Positions 35,152 to 44,990 of a DNA stretch of 64,000 nt are shown piece after piece (the stretch's first letter is position 1; every line of letters begins with the position of its first letter). This DNA comes from Trichobilharzia szidati (Eukaryota; Platyhelminthes; Trematoda; Strigeidida; Schistosomatidae). The notes below the pieces were generated by a model. The model was not told the origin of the DNA. It saw only the letters and a program-made list of their open reading frames with translations, and did no database searches. The translations under genes were made by a program, and so were the position numbers. The DNA lies in assembly GCA_944472155.2 (NCBI GenBank), contig OX235271.1, positions 97,167,256-97,231,255 on the forward strand, written 5' to 3'.

Positions 35152-35372
35152 TAGAAGTTAGAATTCATGAGCCATTGAATCGGGTACCAGTGGCTGAATG
35201 GTATACGAGCTTGCCTGGTAACCGGAAGGTCCTGGGTTCGAACCCCACTGGGTGAGTACTGCTGATGATTCCCAGACTAGGATGAAACAGCTGTCCAGTA
35301 CTCCAGTGCTGGTTTTCAATGGTTGTCTAACTGATATCAATCCGTGATCAACTCGTAAAAACAAAACTATCC
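35152..35372 (+). mobile_element. Hammerhead SINE, copy H7
   Basis: Plus-strand copy starting just before the A box (GTGGCTGAATGG), with B box GGGTTCGAACCCC, then hammerhead and tail. It is the inverted partner of H6, the two sharing over 200 bases of complementary sequence. Confidence 0.8.
35256..35304 (+). ncRNA. Hammerhead-like segment H7, intact core, weak stem II
   Basis: Stem I AGTACTG/CAGTACT is 7 bp; core CTGATGA is canonical; GAAA is present. Stem II is TTCC/GGAT, so the first pair next to the core (normally G-C) is a T-T mismatch. Confidence 0.6.
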
Positions 35373-35694
35373 CTTACAAACCAACTATAGAGATTATTCT
35401 TTTATTAATTCTGTAGTTTTATTTTACTTTATTTTGTTAGGAATATCTAATTACGAAGTGGAGTATTATTTAAAGTTTGTTAGAGGTGATCACTAGCAAA
35501 CAGTTTGGGAAAAGACTGTCATTTCAGCTACTTTATTACTACACTGATGTTCTATGTTACTGTTCTCACGATAGACTTTTGAACTATTTGCAATATGAGA
35601 ATAATATGTTGGTTTTAAAATCTGACGATGGGAGATATAGATGTGTCTTCATTGTTCTGCTTTGTCTTTACATTTTTCACGTTTTTATCGCATC
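35373..35694. other. Spacer, no gene recognised
   Basis: AT-rich, with one 74-codon plus-strand ORF without recognisable features. Confidence 0.4.
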
Positions 35695-36205
35695 AGATTA
35701 GTTAGATGTTAGTAGCTATTTTTGAGGAGATTTCAAATGAACTTTCTGCACTCAGCATAAAAGAAAAATTTCGGATTTTCAGCAACAATTTTAACTCAGT
35801 TCTTCTGTATGGATCAGAAACTTGACGTCCAACAGGTTGCAGGCTTTTATCGACAGCTACCTTCGCTCCATATTGAAGATCAGATGGTTAAAAAGAATGA
35901 GAAATAAGAAACTCTGAGGACAAACTAACCAAGGATCTGTTGCTCAACAAATATGCCGAAGAAAGCGGAGATGGATTGGACACACACTGGGGAGACCGCA
36001 GAGTGGCACCACGTGTCATGCCGTCGAGTGAAACCCCTCATGTGAAGCGACTAGCTGAGCGTCCATGGGTAACATAGGGGACATGTGAGGAGGAGGAGGA
36101 GATGAGAGATTACGAGCAGTCGTAAGGCCTGCAGAGAACAGGACAAGGTGGAAATGTGTTGTTGAAGCCCCTTTGTTCTATCTGGAACTCAAGGGGTTTC
36201 CTAAC
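35695..36205 (+). mobile_element. RTE LINE 3' fragment, copy L6
   Basis: Plus-strand 3' end of an RTE element: VLLYGSET, a YAEESGDGLDTHWGD piece (the position of the KWRWIGHTLRK tail) and the shared end TTGAAGCCCC...AACTCAAGG. Stops in every frame. Only the last ~500 bases are present, typical of 5' truncation. Confidence 0.75.
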
Positions 36206-36954
36206 AAAGTTTGGACATATCATTTTGGAAAACTTCTTGGTAAATGGTGAGAGCTTTATAAAATAAAGGTATATTTTGTATGGTGGCCTAAGTTACTGTG
36301 TTCTATTTGTCAATATGCAGGACGAGTGTATTCATTCTATTCAGTTCTTAAGGTAAATTTGCAATCATCTAATTTATTACAGAATTAAAGTTAATTCAAT
36401 TAATCTGAATTCTAGTAAAGATCTCTACTAGGGATGCAGGAAGACTGTATCACAAAAGTGGAATGTTCAGCTTTTGGGGCTGATATATTCTAACCTTTGC
36501 TTTCTGAAAGAGAAATCAGTACTACTCTTATGTTAACTACTAGAAGAAAAAACACACATATATATATCTACTCTTCCAAAACACTTCTGACGGGATAAAT
36601 TATTTACAATGAATTTGTAACTTAATAACTATATGAATAAAATCATTGAAATGGTTCATATTCTTTTGAATGAATTATTTACATATCACTTTAAGTTTCA
36701 TACTATGTTAGATCATTAGAAGACAAACAATTTTATTAATGGAATCCAATATCGAATTTGGTGATAGCAGATATTAGTAAAAATTGATTAGATAATGAAA
36801 ATTTTGAACTCGCTATAACAGTCTACGAGAATATAACCTTCAGACATAGAAGTAGCTACAAATTCTACTTAAAGTAAACATTAGTTAATTTTTATGTATA
36901 AATTTACAGATGACTGTGAGTATCTGGATACAAGAGTAGTTTCTTTTATTTTAA
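36206..36954. other. Spacer, no gene recognised
   Basis: AT-rich with no shared repeat noticed. Confidence 0.4.
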
Positions 36955-37225
36955 TTGAATTTGAGATTTTCCCGTCGATTGATTGAACCGAAGTGCTCGG
37001 TCTCAGGTTGACATGTCGGCTTCTTGTGCACAAGAGGTGGCTCTAGTGGCCCAAGTGGTCTAGTGGATGACGCTTTGGCGTTTGAAACTAAGGGCACTGG
37101 GTTCGAGCCCCGGTGGGAACATCATCACTCACTGGGGAATGCAGGTACATCCAGCTGGAAGACGAGTCCCAAATAGGACGAAATGCGCATCCTGGATTCC
37201 ACTGCTAGTCACCATCCACAAATTA
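36955..37225 (+). mobile_element. Sm-alpha-type hammerhead SINE, copy S1
   Basis: A 5' part (CGTCGATTGATTGAACCG), a tRNA-like head with A box GTGGTCTAGTGG and B box GGGTTCGAGCCCC, then the classical schistosome hammerhead segment. This is the layout known for the Sm-alpha satellite/SINE of schistosomes. Sequence similarity to the H family is limited to the general plan and the stem II/GAAA segment. Confidence 0.85.
37147..37200 (+). ncRNA. Sm-alpha hammerhead segment, 4-base core insertion
   Basis: Stem I ACATCCAG pairs with CTGGAT. Stem II is GTCC/GGAC with the classical CAAATA loop, followed by GAAATGCGC. Where the schistosome ribozyme has CTGACGAG this copy has CTGGAAGACGAG, four extra bases in the core. 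The same variant is in S2. Confidence 0.75.
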
Positions 37226-37594
37226 AGAGTAGTTTCTGTTTGCATATCTAGGAGTTAGAAACATAACAGAAAATCTTTGCATGTCTATACAGAACCATTG
37301 TCAGGTCTGTTAAGGAACATGTACCCAAGGAAACACTGGAATTAAACTCAAAAGCCGATAGTGATTACTTTTATTTACGTGTGTTAGTAGTACATTGTAC
37401 ACTCAATATCATTACTGAAAATTTAACTTTTTGTGACATCTACAGATTTATGAAACTGCTAACATTAAAAATTCCTTCTGGTGATTCAATAATAACAGCT
37501 AGGTCCGAATTCTGTGAAGCGATTTAACAGTAAATCGTCTCCAGTATGACAGAAACAACTGTCTATCACTGCATGATGTTCACTGGCTAGTCAA

Positions 37595-38540
37595 ATCATT
37601 GATATAAGAATAAAACTTGGGCACTGTGGTAGAGTGTAATTCCATTATGGGTAAATTTTATTTTGATAAAGTCTCACAGTGTTATACAGTAATATTTACT
37701 GATGACGTTTCGAGCACAATTTATTGCTCATAATCATATCAAGGTAACCACACGACTTCCTAAATCCATTTATATAGTTCCATTGTTTTTTCACTTGATT
37801 TTCACCTGATTTGATTGGTAGTAATATTTTCCATATTTCGGGTATGAGTAATGAATCATTTCTATTGCATGTGTTGGGTGTAGACTCAATGAACCAGGAT
37901 TCAGTAATCAACCTGTCTCTCCACCTACCTAGATTACTTTTTAGAATTTTAACCCTCCCCACCCTATTGTGTGGTTGTGTGCTAATGCATGCATTGCAAT
38001 TGCCGGGCTTTTTTCTAAATTACTTATCTTCTCTGGGTCAACCATTCTTACCTTAGCTGAATTCTTGTGTTCTGACAATCTGACTACTCCTGACCTACTA
38101 GTTTGACCTATGTAGTTGACCTCACAGTCATTGCAGGGTATTTTGTAAATCATATTATTTTGTCTAATAAGGTCCACTGGGTCCTTTAACCTACAGAGCT
38201 TGTCCCTGAGTGAGTTTGTAGGTTTAAATGCCACCCTAATTCCTGCTTTATTTAGAATCCTACGTAGGGTCTCAGATGTCCCCTCTTTATATGGTATAAC
38301 TGTAGATGACTTATATTCTCTCTTATTTATGTTATTATTACTAGTTTCACAATTATTTTTATTTTGGCCTTTTTTAATCTTCCTAATGAATTTTAAAGGA
38401 TAGTTATTTAACACCAACGCCTCTTCTATCTGTTTTATTTCATCATTTAGGTCTTTTTTTGTGCTACTTAGTGCCATTGCTCGGTTTGTTAAACACTTAA
38501 CTAAGCCTGCCTTAACAGTTAACACATGAGATGAATTAAA
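37595..38540 (-). mobile_element. Penelope-like element, copy P5, 3' half
   Basis: Minus strand: thumb region, linker, GIY-YIG endonuclease and terminal segment (ending with the shared block also found at 6076). The RT palm is missing. One frameshift near 37950 separates two otherwise open segments. Confidence 0.88.
37696..38525 (-). pseudogene. P5 GIY-YIG endonuclease region
   Basis: 194 codons open from 38525 give LVLNNYPLKFIRKIKK (thumb), VIPYKEGTSETLRRILNKAG, KLCRLKDPVDL, then NMIYKIPCNDCEVNYIGQTSR with the YIG motif and downstream Arg, EHKNSAK and SPAIAMHALAHNHTIGW. A frameshift near 37950 then leads into LGRWRDRLITESWFIEST and NTCNRNDSLL, the end of the domain with its catalytic Glu region. 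One indel from a complete domain. Closest to P2, and the same broad lineage as P6. Confidence 0.87.
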
Positions 38541-39210
38541 GTCTAAAGGTTAGTCAAATCATTGAATTGTAAAGGTGGAATCTTTATCTAAGCTTATTCA
38601 TTTCTCAAAAAATCGCCTTCATTAGACACTTTCAACATTGCAACAGTAGGTTTTCACTGCTTCAACTTTAAACTCTATATTGCATAATACAAGTTTGAAA
38701 CATCACTACAGACAGTAATGGAAACAAAAATAAAACTTTACTCTTTCCTGTTCACGCGTAGAAATCAGAATTTTTTTGATTCCTTTTTCGTCCTATCATC
38801 CAGTTATACTTTACATAGTCTTGCTTACTTCGTTGTACATGGTTGTTTACATAAAGCATAAGCAAACATACACGTATATTTAAGCAAAGAGGTAAAGACA
38901 ATAGGCTGATTTAGCAAATAAATGCTTTTAACAAGTCAAAGTAGTACTGTTTTGTTTTGGATCTGCTAAAGTGATGCCAAATTATGTCACTTGTTAACAG
39001 ATGAATAGAAGAAGATGATGAAATGGAAATTTGATTGTTTGTTCTTTGTTTTTTTAACTTTTTATGCCTGTTTTACACTGTTTAAATGCATTGTGATATG
39101 ATTTCTTCATTTTTAAAAATGAAATTTATAATTTAGAGTAAGTATTTGTAGATTATTAAGGTAAAAATGTTTAACACTAATAAATGGAATGTTGATAGCG
39201 AAAATTTTAC
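38541..39210. other. Spacer, no gene recognised
   Basis: AT-rich sequence downstream (in the minus-strand sense) of a candidate exon. Confidence 0.35.
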
Positions 39211-39464
39211 TGTATGTGAGAAATTTCTGAAATAGGCATAATCATTGAATGGATGCATCATTCTGGTATTCGGAGAGTTAGTCGTTGAATCTTTGCTGGA
39301 TTTATACTTTGAACATGAAGAACACACTGGTGGTTTTTGATGGTTTATTGCAGAAGTGGCTGATATTGAGGAATAGTCACTTTGACCCAATGATGAAGGC
39401 ATTGAAGAAAAGGAGGATGATGGTTGGAGACGATCTTGAGTAAGGTAAGTTGCACGTTTATTTA
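39211..39464 (-). CDS. Candidate exon of an unknown gene
   Basis: A minus-strand open segment preceded by a pyrimidine-rich CCTTTTCTCTAG acceptor and followed by an ACA|GTAAAAT donor. Between them about 84 codons are open, Ser/Thr-rich and with protein-like composition (DRLQPSSSSFSSMPSSLGQS, KPPVCSSCSKYKSSK, MMHPFNDYAYFRNF). The frame stays open past the donor to 39133. I do not recognise a domain, and the CxxC pair alone says little. It is not similar to the transposons here. Either an internal exon of a host gene whose other exons are outside the recognisable sequence, or chance. Confidence 0.3.
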
Positions 39465-40012
39465 CTAGAGAAAAGGATGTTTAAAAGAAATACTGGTATT
39501 ACTATTCACTTCAATGGAATAACATTACTGCATTTTTCGAACTTAACAAAGACTTGAGTTACTTGTAATTAGAGGTGATCGCAGGAACAAAAATTAAGTC
39601 ACTGTGCTTCTTCTGTTAATTCTATTAAAAAAATCTGAATATTAAGCAGAGTCTCATGTCAATTTTGAAAAGAAATGCTTTATCTAACTTCCTTGTGGGT
39701 ATTGATAGACCAATACGTCACTTTCTATCACACTACTTCATCAGTCTCCAAGCTGAGACTGGACCAAAGTGTTTAGATACTATCTCGCTAACGTATCTTG
39801 GGGGAACATTTGCCTGATGTTTTGTCCCTGGTCCAGTCTACCTCTCCTTAGTCAACCTGGAAAATCCGCACTCTGACAGTTTATCCATATCGGCGCCGTG
39901 CTCAAGGTGGACGTACGATCAGCATGAACACCTACATGTCATTAGTTGTGGCCCCGAGAATTTCCACACCCTGGTCTCCAAATAGCTAGTTTACAAGTGT
40001 ACACTACCATTA
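39465..40012. other. Spacer, no gene recognised
   Basis: No ORF or repeat recognised. Confidence 0.35.
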
Positions 40013-41640
40013 TATATGTCCAAACCAAGTTCACTTTTAACAGTTTGAAAAAATTTGGGCATTGGGTATATGATATTCATTATAATAAAGGTTTTTGTAT
40101 TTCCCAATGAATGAAAAACAAAACGATATTGTTTTTACTGACGTTTCGCTATTTAATGCTAATAGCTTTATCAAAGTATTATTAAACCGGAATTTACAAA
40201 ATCTCAGCATATATATAACAAAGAGTTAAGGGGTGAGAAAATAGACTTAGGTCAAGTTAAAAGGACATATTGAAAGTTAAAATACCAATGAAGATCACTA
40301 AACCAAATAACAAAGGTAATAGTACGTCTGTTATGGTATCAAAACAAAGTTTACTAACTTGATCATCGTTCGTCAGTCTGGGGTCATTTTTCGTTGTCAA
40401 GTTGGTCAATTGGTAAAGATAACAAAACCAAGTGTAGATTGTTGGATTTGATCAGTGTGTAAAATTATAAAAGCAGTGTGTATTTACATAGTGAACTTGC
40501 ATATCACATTCGTGTTGATTTTGTCACTTCATGGGGGAGGGAGGTGTTGTAACCAGGTCAGATTCTGTTTTAGTCCATCATTCCTATTCAGGCAATTTGG
40601 ATTCCACTTGATATGAAGTGCTTCTGATATTAGACGTTCTTTGTGATTTCTGAAGTTTTTCTGGATTATTTCAATATTGTCAAAATCAATTTTGTGGCCT
40701 GATTCTATAGCGTGTAGACCTATGGCTGATGATTTTTCAAGTTTTTCTAGTTCAGCCGGATTTCTCGGTGGTCGAACAGATGCTCTACGGTGTTCATTTC
40801 TTCTGATTTTGATTTCTCGAGATGTTTGTCCGATGTATATCGCATCACATTCCAAGCATTTTATTTTATAGACACAATTAGATAGAGAATCTTTAGGGAT
40901 TTGGTCTTTTATATGGACAAGGTTGTTTCGTAGTGTGTCCGATGTTTTGAAGAAAACTCTAATGTCGAGCTGATTGAGTACTCTTCTGATATTATCTGAC
41001 GTCTCTGCTCTATATGGAATGACGACCGTTGAAGTCCATGTTTTCGGAATGCGTTTTCGGCCATACTTAATGTCTGTGTTGATTTTGTTGATGAAGTTCC
41101 TTGGGTAGTTGTTTTGCTTGAGAGTTTCAGTAATGTTTGATATTTCTTCTTTTTCTTTTTCATCCGTTATCAGAGAGTGTGCTCGTCTAAGAAGACTTGA
41201 AACAACTGAAATCTTTGCGCTGATGGGGTGTGATGATTTGAAGTCTAAATATTTATTGGAGTGGGTTTTCTTCCTGAATATGGATATACTAAAATGTCCG
41301 TTTTCCCTTCTCTTAACTAGGCACTCTAGAAATGGTAGTTCACCGACGTCTGATTCTGCTTTCGAAGTAAACTGGATTCTGGTAGACACACAGTTTATTT
41401 TCTCCATGAATGAATTGTATAGATCTCGTTTTAGTACTACAAAAGTATCATCTATATATCTTAACCATATTTTAGGAGTGAGTATGCTTGAAAAGATGTT
41501 ATTTTCGAATCTATTCATGAAGAGGTCGTCAACTATTGGGGAAACTGGTGAACCCATAGCAACACCATTTTTCTGTCTATATAAACTCACTTTAAATGTA
41601 AAATAATTACTTACACTACCATGCCTATACACTGCTCAAT
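40013..41640 (-). mobile_element. Penelope-like element, copy P6, best preserved
   Basis: Minus strand: RT from just before motif B, complete GIY-YIG, then ~450 bases of 3' sequence including TGACGTTTCGCTATTTAATG (plus-strand reading) and a terminal segment at 40013-40112. That terminal segment recurs, inverted, at 53147-53245 beside P8. 5'-truncated: motif A is missing. Confidence 0.9.
40529..41632 (-). CDS. P6 Penelope RT (partial) plus GIY-YIG protein
   Basis: 367 open codons. RT: motif B GVAMGSPVSPIVDDLFM, motif C LRYIDDTFVV (catalytic DD intact), ELPFLECLVKR, IFRKKTHSNKYLDF and LKQNNYPRNFINKINT. Linker: VIPYRAETSDNIRRVLNQL. Endonuclease: NCVYKIKCLECDAIYIGQTSR with the YIG motif and catalytic Arg, EHRRASVRP, KSSAIGLHAIESGHKIDF and RLISEALHIKWNPNCLNRND with the expected Glu. 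It is uninterrupted from the palm to the natural C-terminus but lacks the N-terminal third including motif A, so it is not an autonomous element. The leading Met and the first dozen residues may not be native. Confidence 0.88.
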   Translation of the reverse strand: MYRHGSVSNYFTFKVSLYRQKNGVAMGSPVSPIVDDLFMNRFENNIFSSILTPKIWLRYIDDTFVVLKRDLYNSFMEKINCVSTRIQFTSKAESDVGELPFLECLVKRRENGHFSISIFRKKTHSNKYLDFKSSHPISAKISVVSSLLRRAHSLITDEKEKEEISNITETLKQNNYPRNFINKINTDIKYGRKRIPKTWTSTVVIPYRAETSDNIRRVLNQLDIRVFFKTSDTLRNNLVHIKDQIPKDSLSNCVYKIKCLECDAIYIGQTSREIKIRRNEHRRASVRPPRNPAELEKLEKSSAIGLHAIESGHKIDFDNIEIIQKNFRNHKERLISEALHIKWNPNCLNRNDGLKQNLTWLQHLPPP

Positions 41641-42114
41641 AAGGCTTACATAACATTATATATATATGCTGTTACATTAACTCGTAGATTACTGGATATT
41701 AAATTTCATTCGATAAGTATTTTAAATAATGAAAGCGTATTTGTGAAGTCAAAATAAAGTAGGATCTAAATTCCTTAAGTTTCACAGTCTCTCGGATCCT
41801 CTTTTTCAAAGAATAAGGCCGGTATAAATTATCTTCCGTTTACTATTTATTTATTTGTTTTGCAGTATATCATGAATCCATTCTCGGTATCTCTAAAACT
41901 GTAATTGGCCGAATACTATAAATTATTATTTGTAACGAAATATAAGTGCTTTCGAATACTGGCTAATATTTCTTATACCTGATAACTTTGAGGTCGCTAC
42001 AAACAGATATTTTTAATTTATGAAAAATCCCCATTCAAACTTTAATAGAGAGAAGACCAGTAGTTCAGCGAAAAGTCTCTTTTCGGCGAATTCATTTTCA
42101 CAGCAGTACAACTG
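41641..42114. other. Spacer, no gene recognised
   Basis: AT-rich. From about 42040 it resembles 59290-59420, the sequence flanking P10. Confidence 0.4.
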
Positions 42115-43290
42115 CAAATATATATGGTTATTTTGTATGTGTGTGTACATTAAATTTGTCAAACGAAAATACAGTTTCTTACATTTGGTTCCCTTGACAA
42201 ATTTCGATAAAGAAAGGAAGACGAAATTTGCAGTATAAAATATATCATTCTATTTCACAGGTTCTCATCAGCTGCAGACTACCTGGAATTGCAATGGTTA
42301 TATATAGATGATAATAACATACTTTAATGTCTCAGTGGTAGTGGGGAAGAGATACTATAAAATTGACGCATCCAAAATGAAAGCATTACAATTTTTAGTT
42401 TAAGATTTCATCACCGATTTTTACGCTTTTAAAGTCGAAAAGAGGGGGGAGGGGTAAGACAGAAGACAGAAAAAATTAATCAACAGAACAGTGTTAGCCT
42501 GTAGATTCACATAGTAACTCAAAAAACAAAAGCGGTCACAGTTTATGAGATTAAGATTTGTTCAGTGATTTGAGATCACTGAATTAGATGACTAACACTG
42601 TTCTGTCAATTAATTTTTTTGTTTTCTGTCATACCCTTCCACCCTCGTTTCAACTTAAAAGGCGTATAAACTGATGATGAAATCTTAAACTAAAAGTAGA
42701 AGTTCGACCAGATTGCCGGACGAAACGTTGGAATTACTCATTTCAATCTCTCTGAGATTTTACAAAAACATTTTTTACAAATATCTACTTCTCATCGGCG
42801 CCCGAATATTTTAGAACTATTCTGTCAAATCTTGACGACAGTTTATTTGAATAAAAATTGTAATGCTTTCATTTTGGATGCGTCAATTTTATAGTATCTC
42901 TTCCCCACTACCACTGAGACATTAAAGTATGTTATTATCATCTATATATAACCATTGCAATTCCAGGTAGTCTGCAGCTGATGAGAACCCGTGAAATAGA
43001 ATGATATCATTTTATACTGCAAATTTCGTCTTCCTTTCTTTATCGAAAATACAATTAGTAAGTTTTTGTTGGAGTTACTTAATACAAAAAGCGTTCAGAG
43101 TGATGAGTTGTCACAAACGACTGTTAAAGAAGAGTTACGTAATAACATGAATAGTTTGATGAAAGAGTTGTGTTCAGGGTGAACACGGAAACAAAATAAA
43201 ATACGAAATTAAGTAAGGGTTTTAAGTAATTAGAAAAAACAAGCAAACAAGCAAAAGTTAAGTCAAATCAACAGAGTTTTTACCATGATA
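42115..43290 (+). repeat. Left inverted arm of P7 with a nested foldback
   Basis: The outer pieces 42115-42173 and 43054-43290 together are the reverse complement of 44457-44686 plus 44935-44990. Read in plus orientation the inner piece encodes the 5' (N-terminal) part of the Penelope ORF, so an inverted 5' segment is attached to the 3' end of P7. The arm is split by the foldback element at 42174-43053. Confidence 0.8.
42174..43053. mobile_element. ~870-bp foldback element inside the P7 arm
   Basis: Two long arms, 42202-42510 and 42588-43048, are reverse complements (for example CTCAGTGGTAGTGGGGAAG against CTTCCCCACTACCACTGAG) around a short loop. The right arm contains ~165 extra bases (about 42690-42855) with CGGACGAAACGTTGG, a sequence also seen near 62380 and 63240. 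A 10-bp direct repeat, CGAAAATACA, flanks the insertion (42164-42173 and 43044-43053). No coding capacity. A foldback or MITE-type element; the exact ends are uncertain because the left side has ~28 unmatched bases. Confidence 0.65.
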
Positions 43291-44686
43291 GTGGAAGTGG
43301 CTGAATAATTTTCTTTTTTATGCATAGTTCTGGTTCTGCAATGCAAAGAAGACGGAAACATGTTGTCTTTGACAGGTTGTTCTTCACTTTGTAGATTACT
43401 TTGAAGGAGGCGTTTGTTGAGATGGAATGACCAGTGGTGACAAGATGTTCGATTATTGCACTCCTTATACGGCCACTACTTCCTTTCTGCAGCCACGCTG
43501 GATAGTGTTCTTTGACCCTTTTTGACAGGATGCGTGTTGGACGACCGACGTAGCTGGCTCAGTAGCAACAGGTGAACTGATATATACACAAAGAAGTGGT
43601 CAGGTGTGAGATCTTGTCCTTTGGGCTTCTGCAGATCAGGGGCGACTAGAACACACTCTCATGTTGCTGCGAAGAAAGTTCTTCTTATGGAAGTGGAAAT
43701 TCTCCTCTTAAGGACATCACTGAGTAGGTAACCTTTGGGACAGATGGCGTCTATTGCTTTTGGATTTTCTGTTTGATGTTTTTGTCTATGAATCTTGGTG
43801 GATATTGGTTTTGTGTGAAGATTTCTTTCAGGAAGTGTAGTTCTTTTTCGAGGGTATCAGAGCTGCAGATGCGTCGGATGCGAGTAGCAAGAGATCTAGT
43901 TAGGTTTCTTTTTCGACTGATCAGTACCCAGCTGTAGAAGATTGTCAGTTGGCCGTTTCATGTGGGTTTCCTATGAATGGACCTTCTTAAAGTTCCATCA
44001 GCTCTTCTTGTATGTTCAACATCAAGAAAAGGAATTTTAGATCCGTTTTCTATTTCAAAAGTAAACTTTGTAACTGAATGGCAGTTGTTGAGTATTTGTA
44101 GCAATTGATTAAGATCGTGATCATCATCACAGATAATAAAGATGTCGTCCACATATCTAGCATACAACTGGAAATTATCAATAGTTAATTTGAGTGGGCC
44201 ATTCTCGACAACCGCCATGAAGCAGTCTGCTAGCGATGGACCCAGTGGAGATCCCATTGAGGTTCCATCTTGTTGTCTGTAAATAACATCGCTGAATGTG
44301 AATTGAACATTATGTGAACGTCGGTAATCCGACGTTCAGTTGGTTTTCGTCTATATATTGACAAATGTAACAGCCAGTTTCTGTGAGTGGAACGTTGGTA
44401 AATAGTGACTCAATGTCAAGAGAAAGCATATTTTTGTTCCTTACGTTGATATCATGGTGAAAACTCTGTTGATTTGACTTAACTTTTGCTTGTTTGCTTG
44501 TTTTTTCTAATTACTTAAAACCCTTACTTAATTTCGTATTTTATTTTGTTTCCATGTACACCCTGAGCACAACTCTTTCACCAAACTATTCATGTTATTA
44601 CGTAACTCTTCTTTAACAGTCGTTTGTGACAACTCATCACTCTGAATGCTTTTTGTATTACGTAACTCCACCAAAAACGTTTTTAA
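43290..44686 (-). pseudogene. Penelope-like element, copy P7
   Basis: Minus strand, from N-terminal region to natural C-terminus. The 5' part (44686-44457) reads in one frame LVELRNTKSIQ and NNMNSLVKELCSG. Then motif A MLSLDIESLFTNVPL, motif B MGSPLGPSLADCFM (open in 43958-44257), motif C ARYVDDIFII, KIPFLDVEHTRR and a damaged thumb. The GIY-YIG region is CIYQFTCCY, a stop, ASYVGRPTRILSKRVKEHYP, IIEHLVTTGHSIST and ELCIKKKIIQPLPLSW followed by TAA. Several stops and frame breaks. It is the copy here with the most complete domain set. It is bounded by inverted repeats of about 225 bp, the right one being its own 5' region. Confidence 0.85.
44457..44686 (-). repeat. Right inverted arm of P7 (its own 5' region)
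   Basis: Reverse complement of 43061-43290 with only a few differences visible. It continues beyond the inserted SINE C3 at 44935-44990, which pairs with 42115-42173. Together with the left arm a transcript across P7 could fold into a long duplex. Confidence 0.85.
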
Positions 44687-44919
44687 AAATTCCTTTACGT
44701 TCCCAGTGGAACATAGGGCTTCAAGCTAGAGGCTTGAAGTTTCGGTAGCAGTGGTGTTTATTTTTACAGGATGGGGTTGCTAGCCTCATGGCCAACCTTC
44801 CCTCTTTACCAGTCTTATTACTGGCTTAGTGAGGTAAAGGAGTGCGTCGGTGGCCAGGGATCAAACCCCGGACCACTTGCGTGGTTGCCGAGCATTCTAC
44901 ATCTGTGCCACCGACGCAC
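44687..44919 (-). mobile_element. LINE-derived tRNA SINE, copy C3
   Basis: Full minus-strand copy: tail GAACATAGGGCTTCAA (plus reading), LINE-5'-like body, then head with GGGGTTTGATCCC as B box and GTGCGTCGG at the 5' end. Inserted in the right arm of P7, and so younger than that inverted duplication. Confidence 0.85.
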
Positions 44920-44990
44920 CCTACCAACATCTTACTAATTGTATTTTCGTTTGACAAATTTAATGTACACACGCATACAAAAATACAGCT

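Noticed and set aside
42020..42238. 72-codon ORF as a small gene
   Set aside because: It lies across the flank and left arm of the P7 inverted structure and has no family signature.
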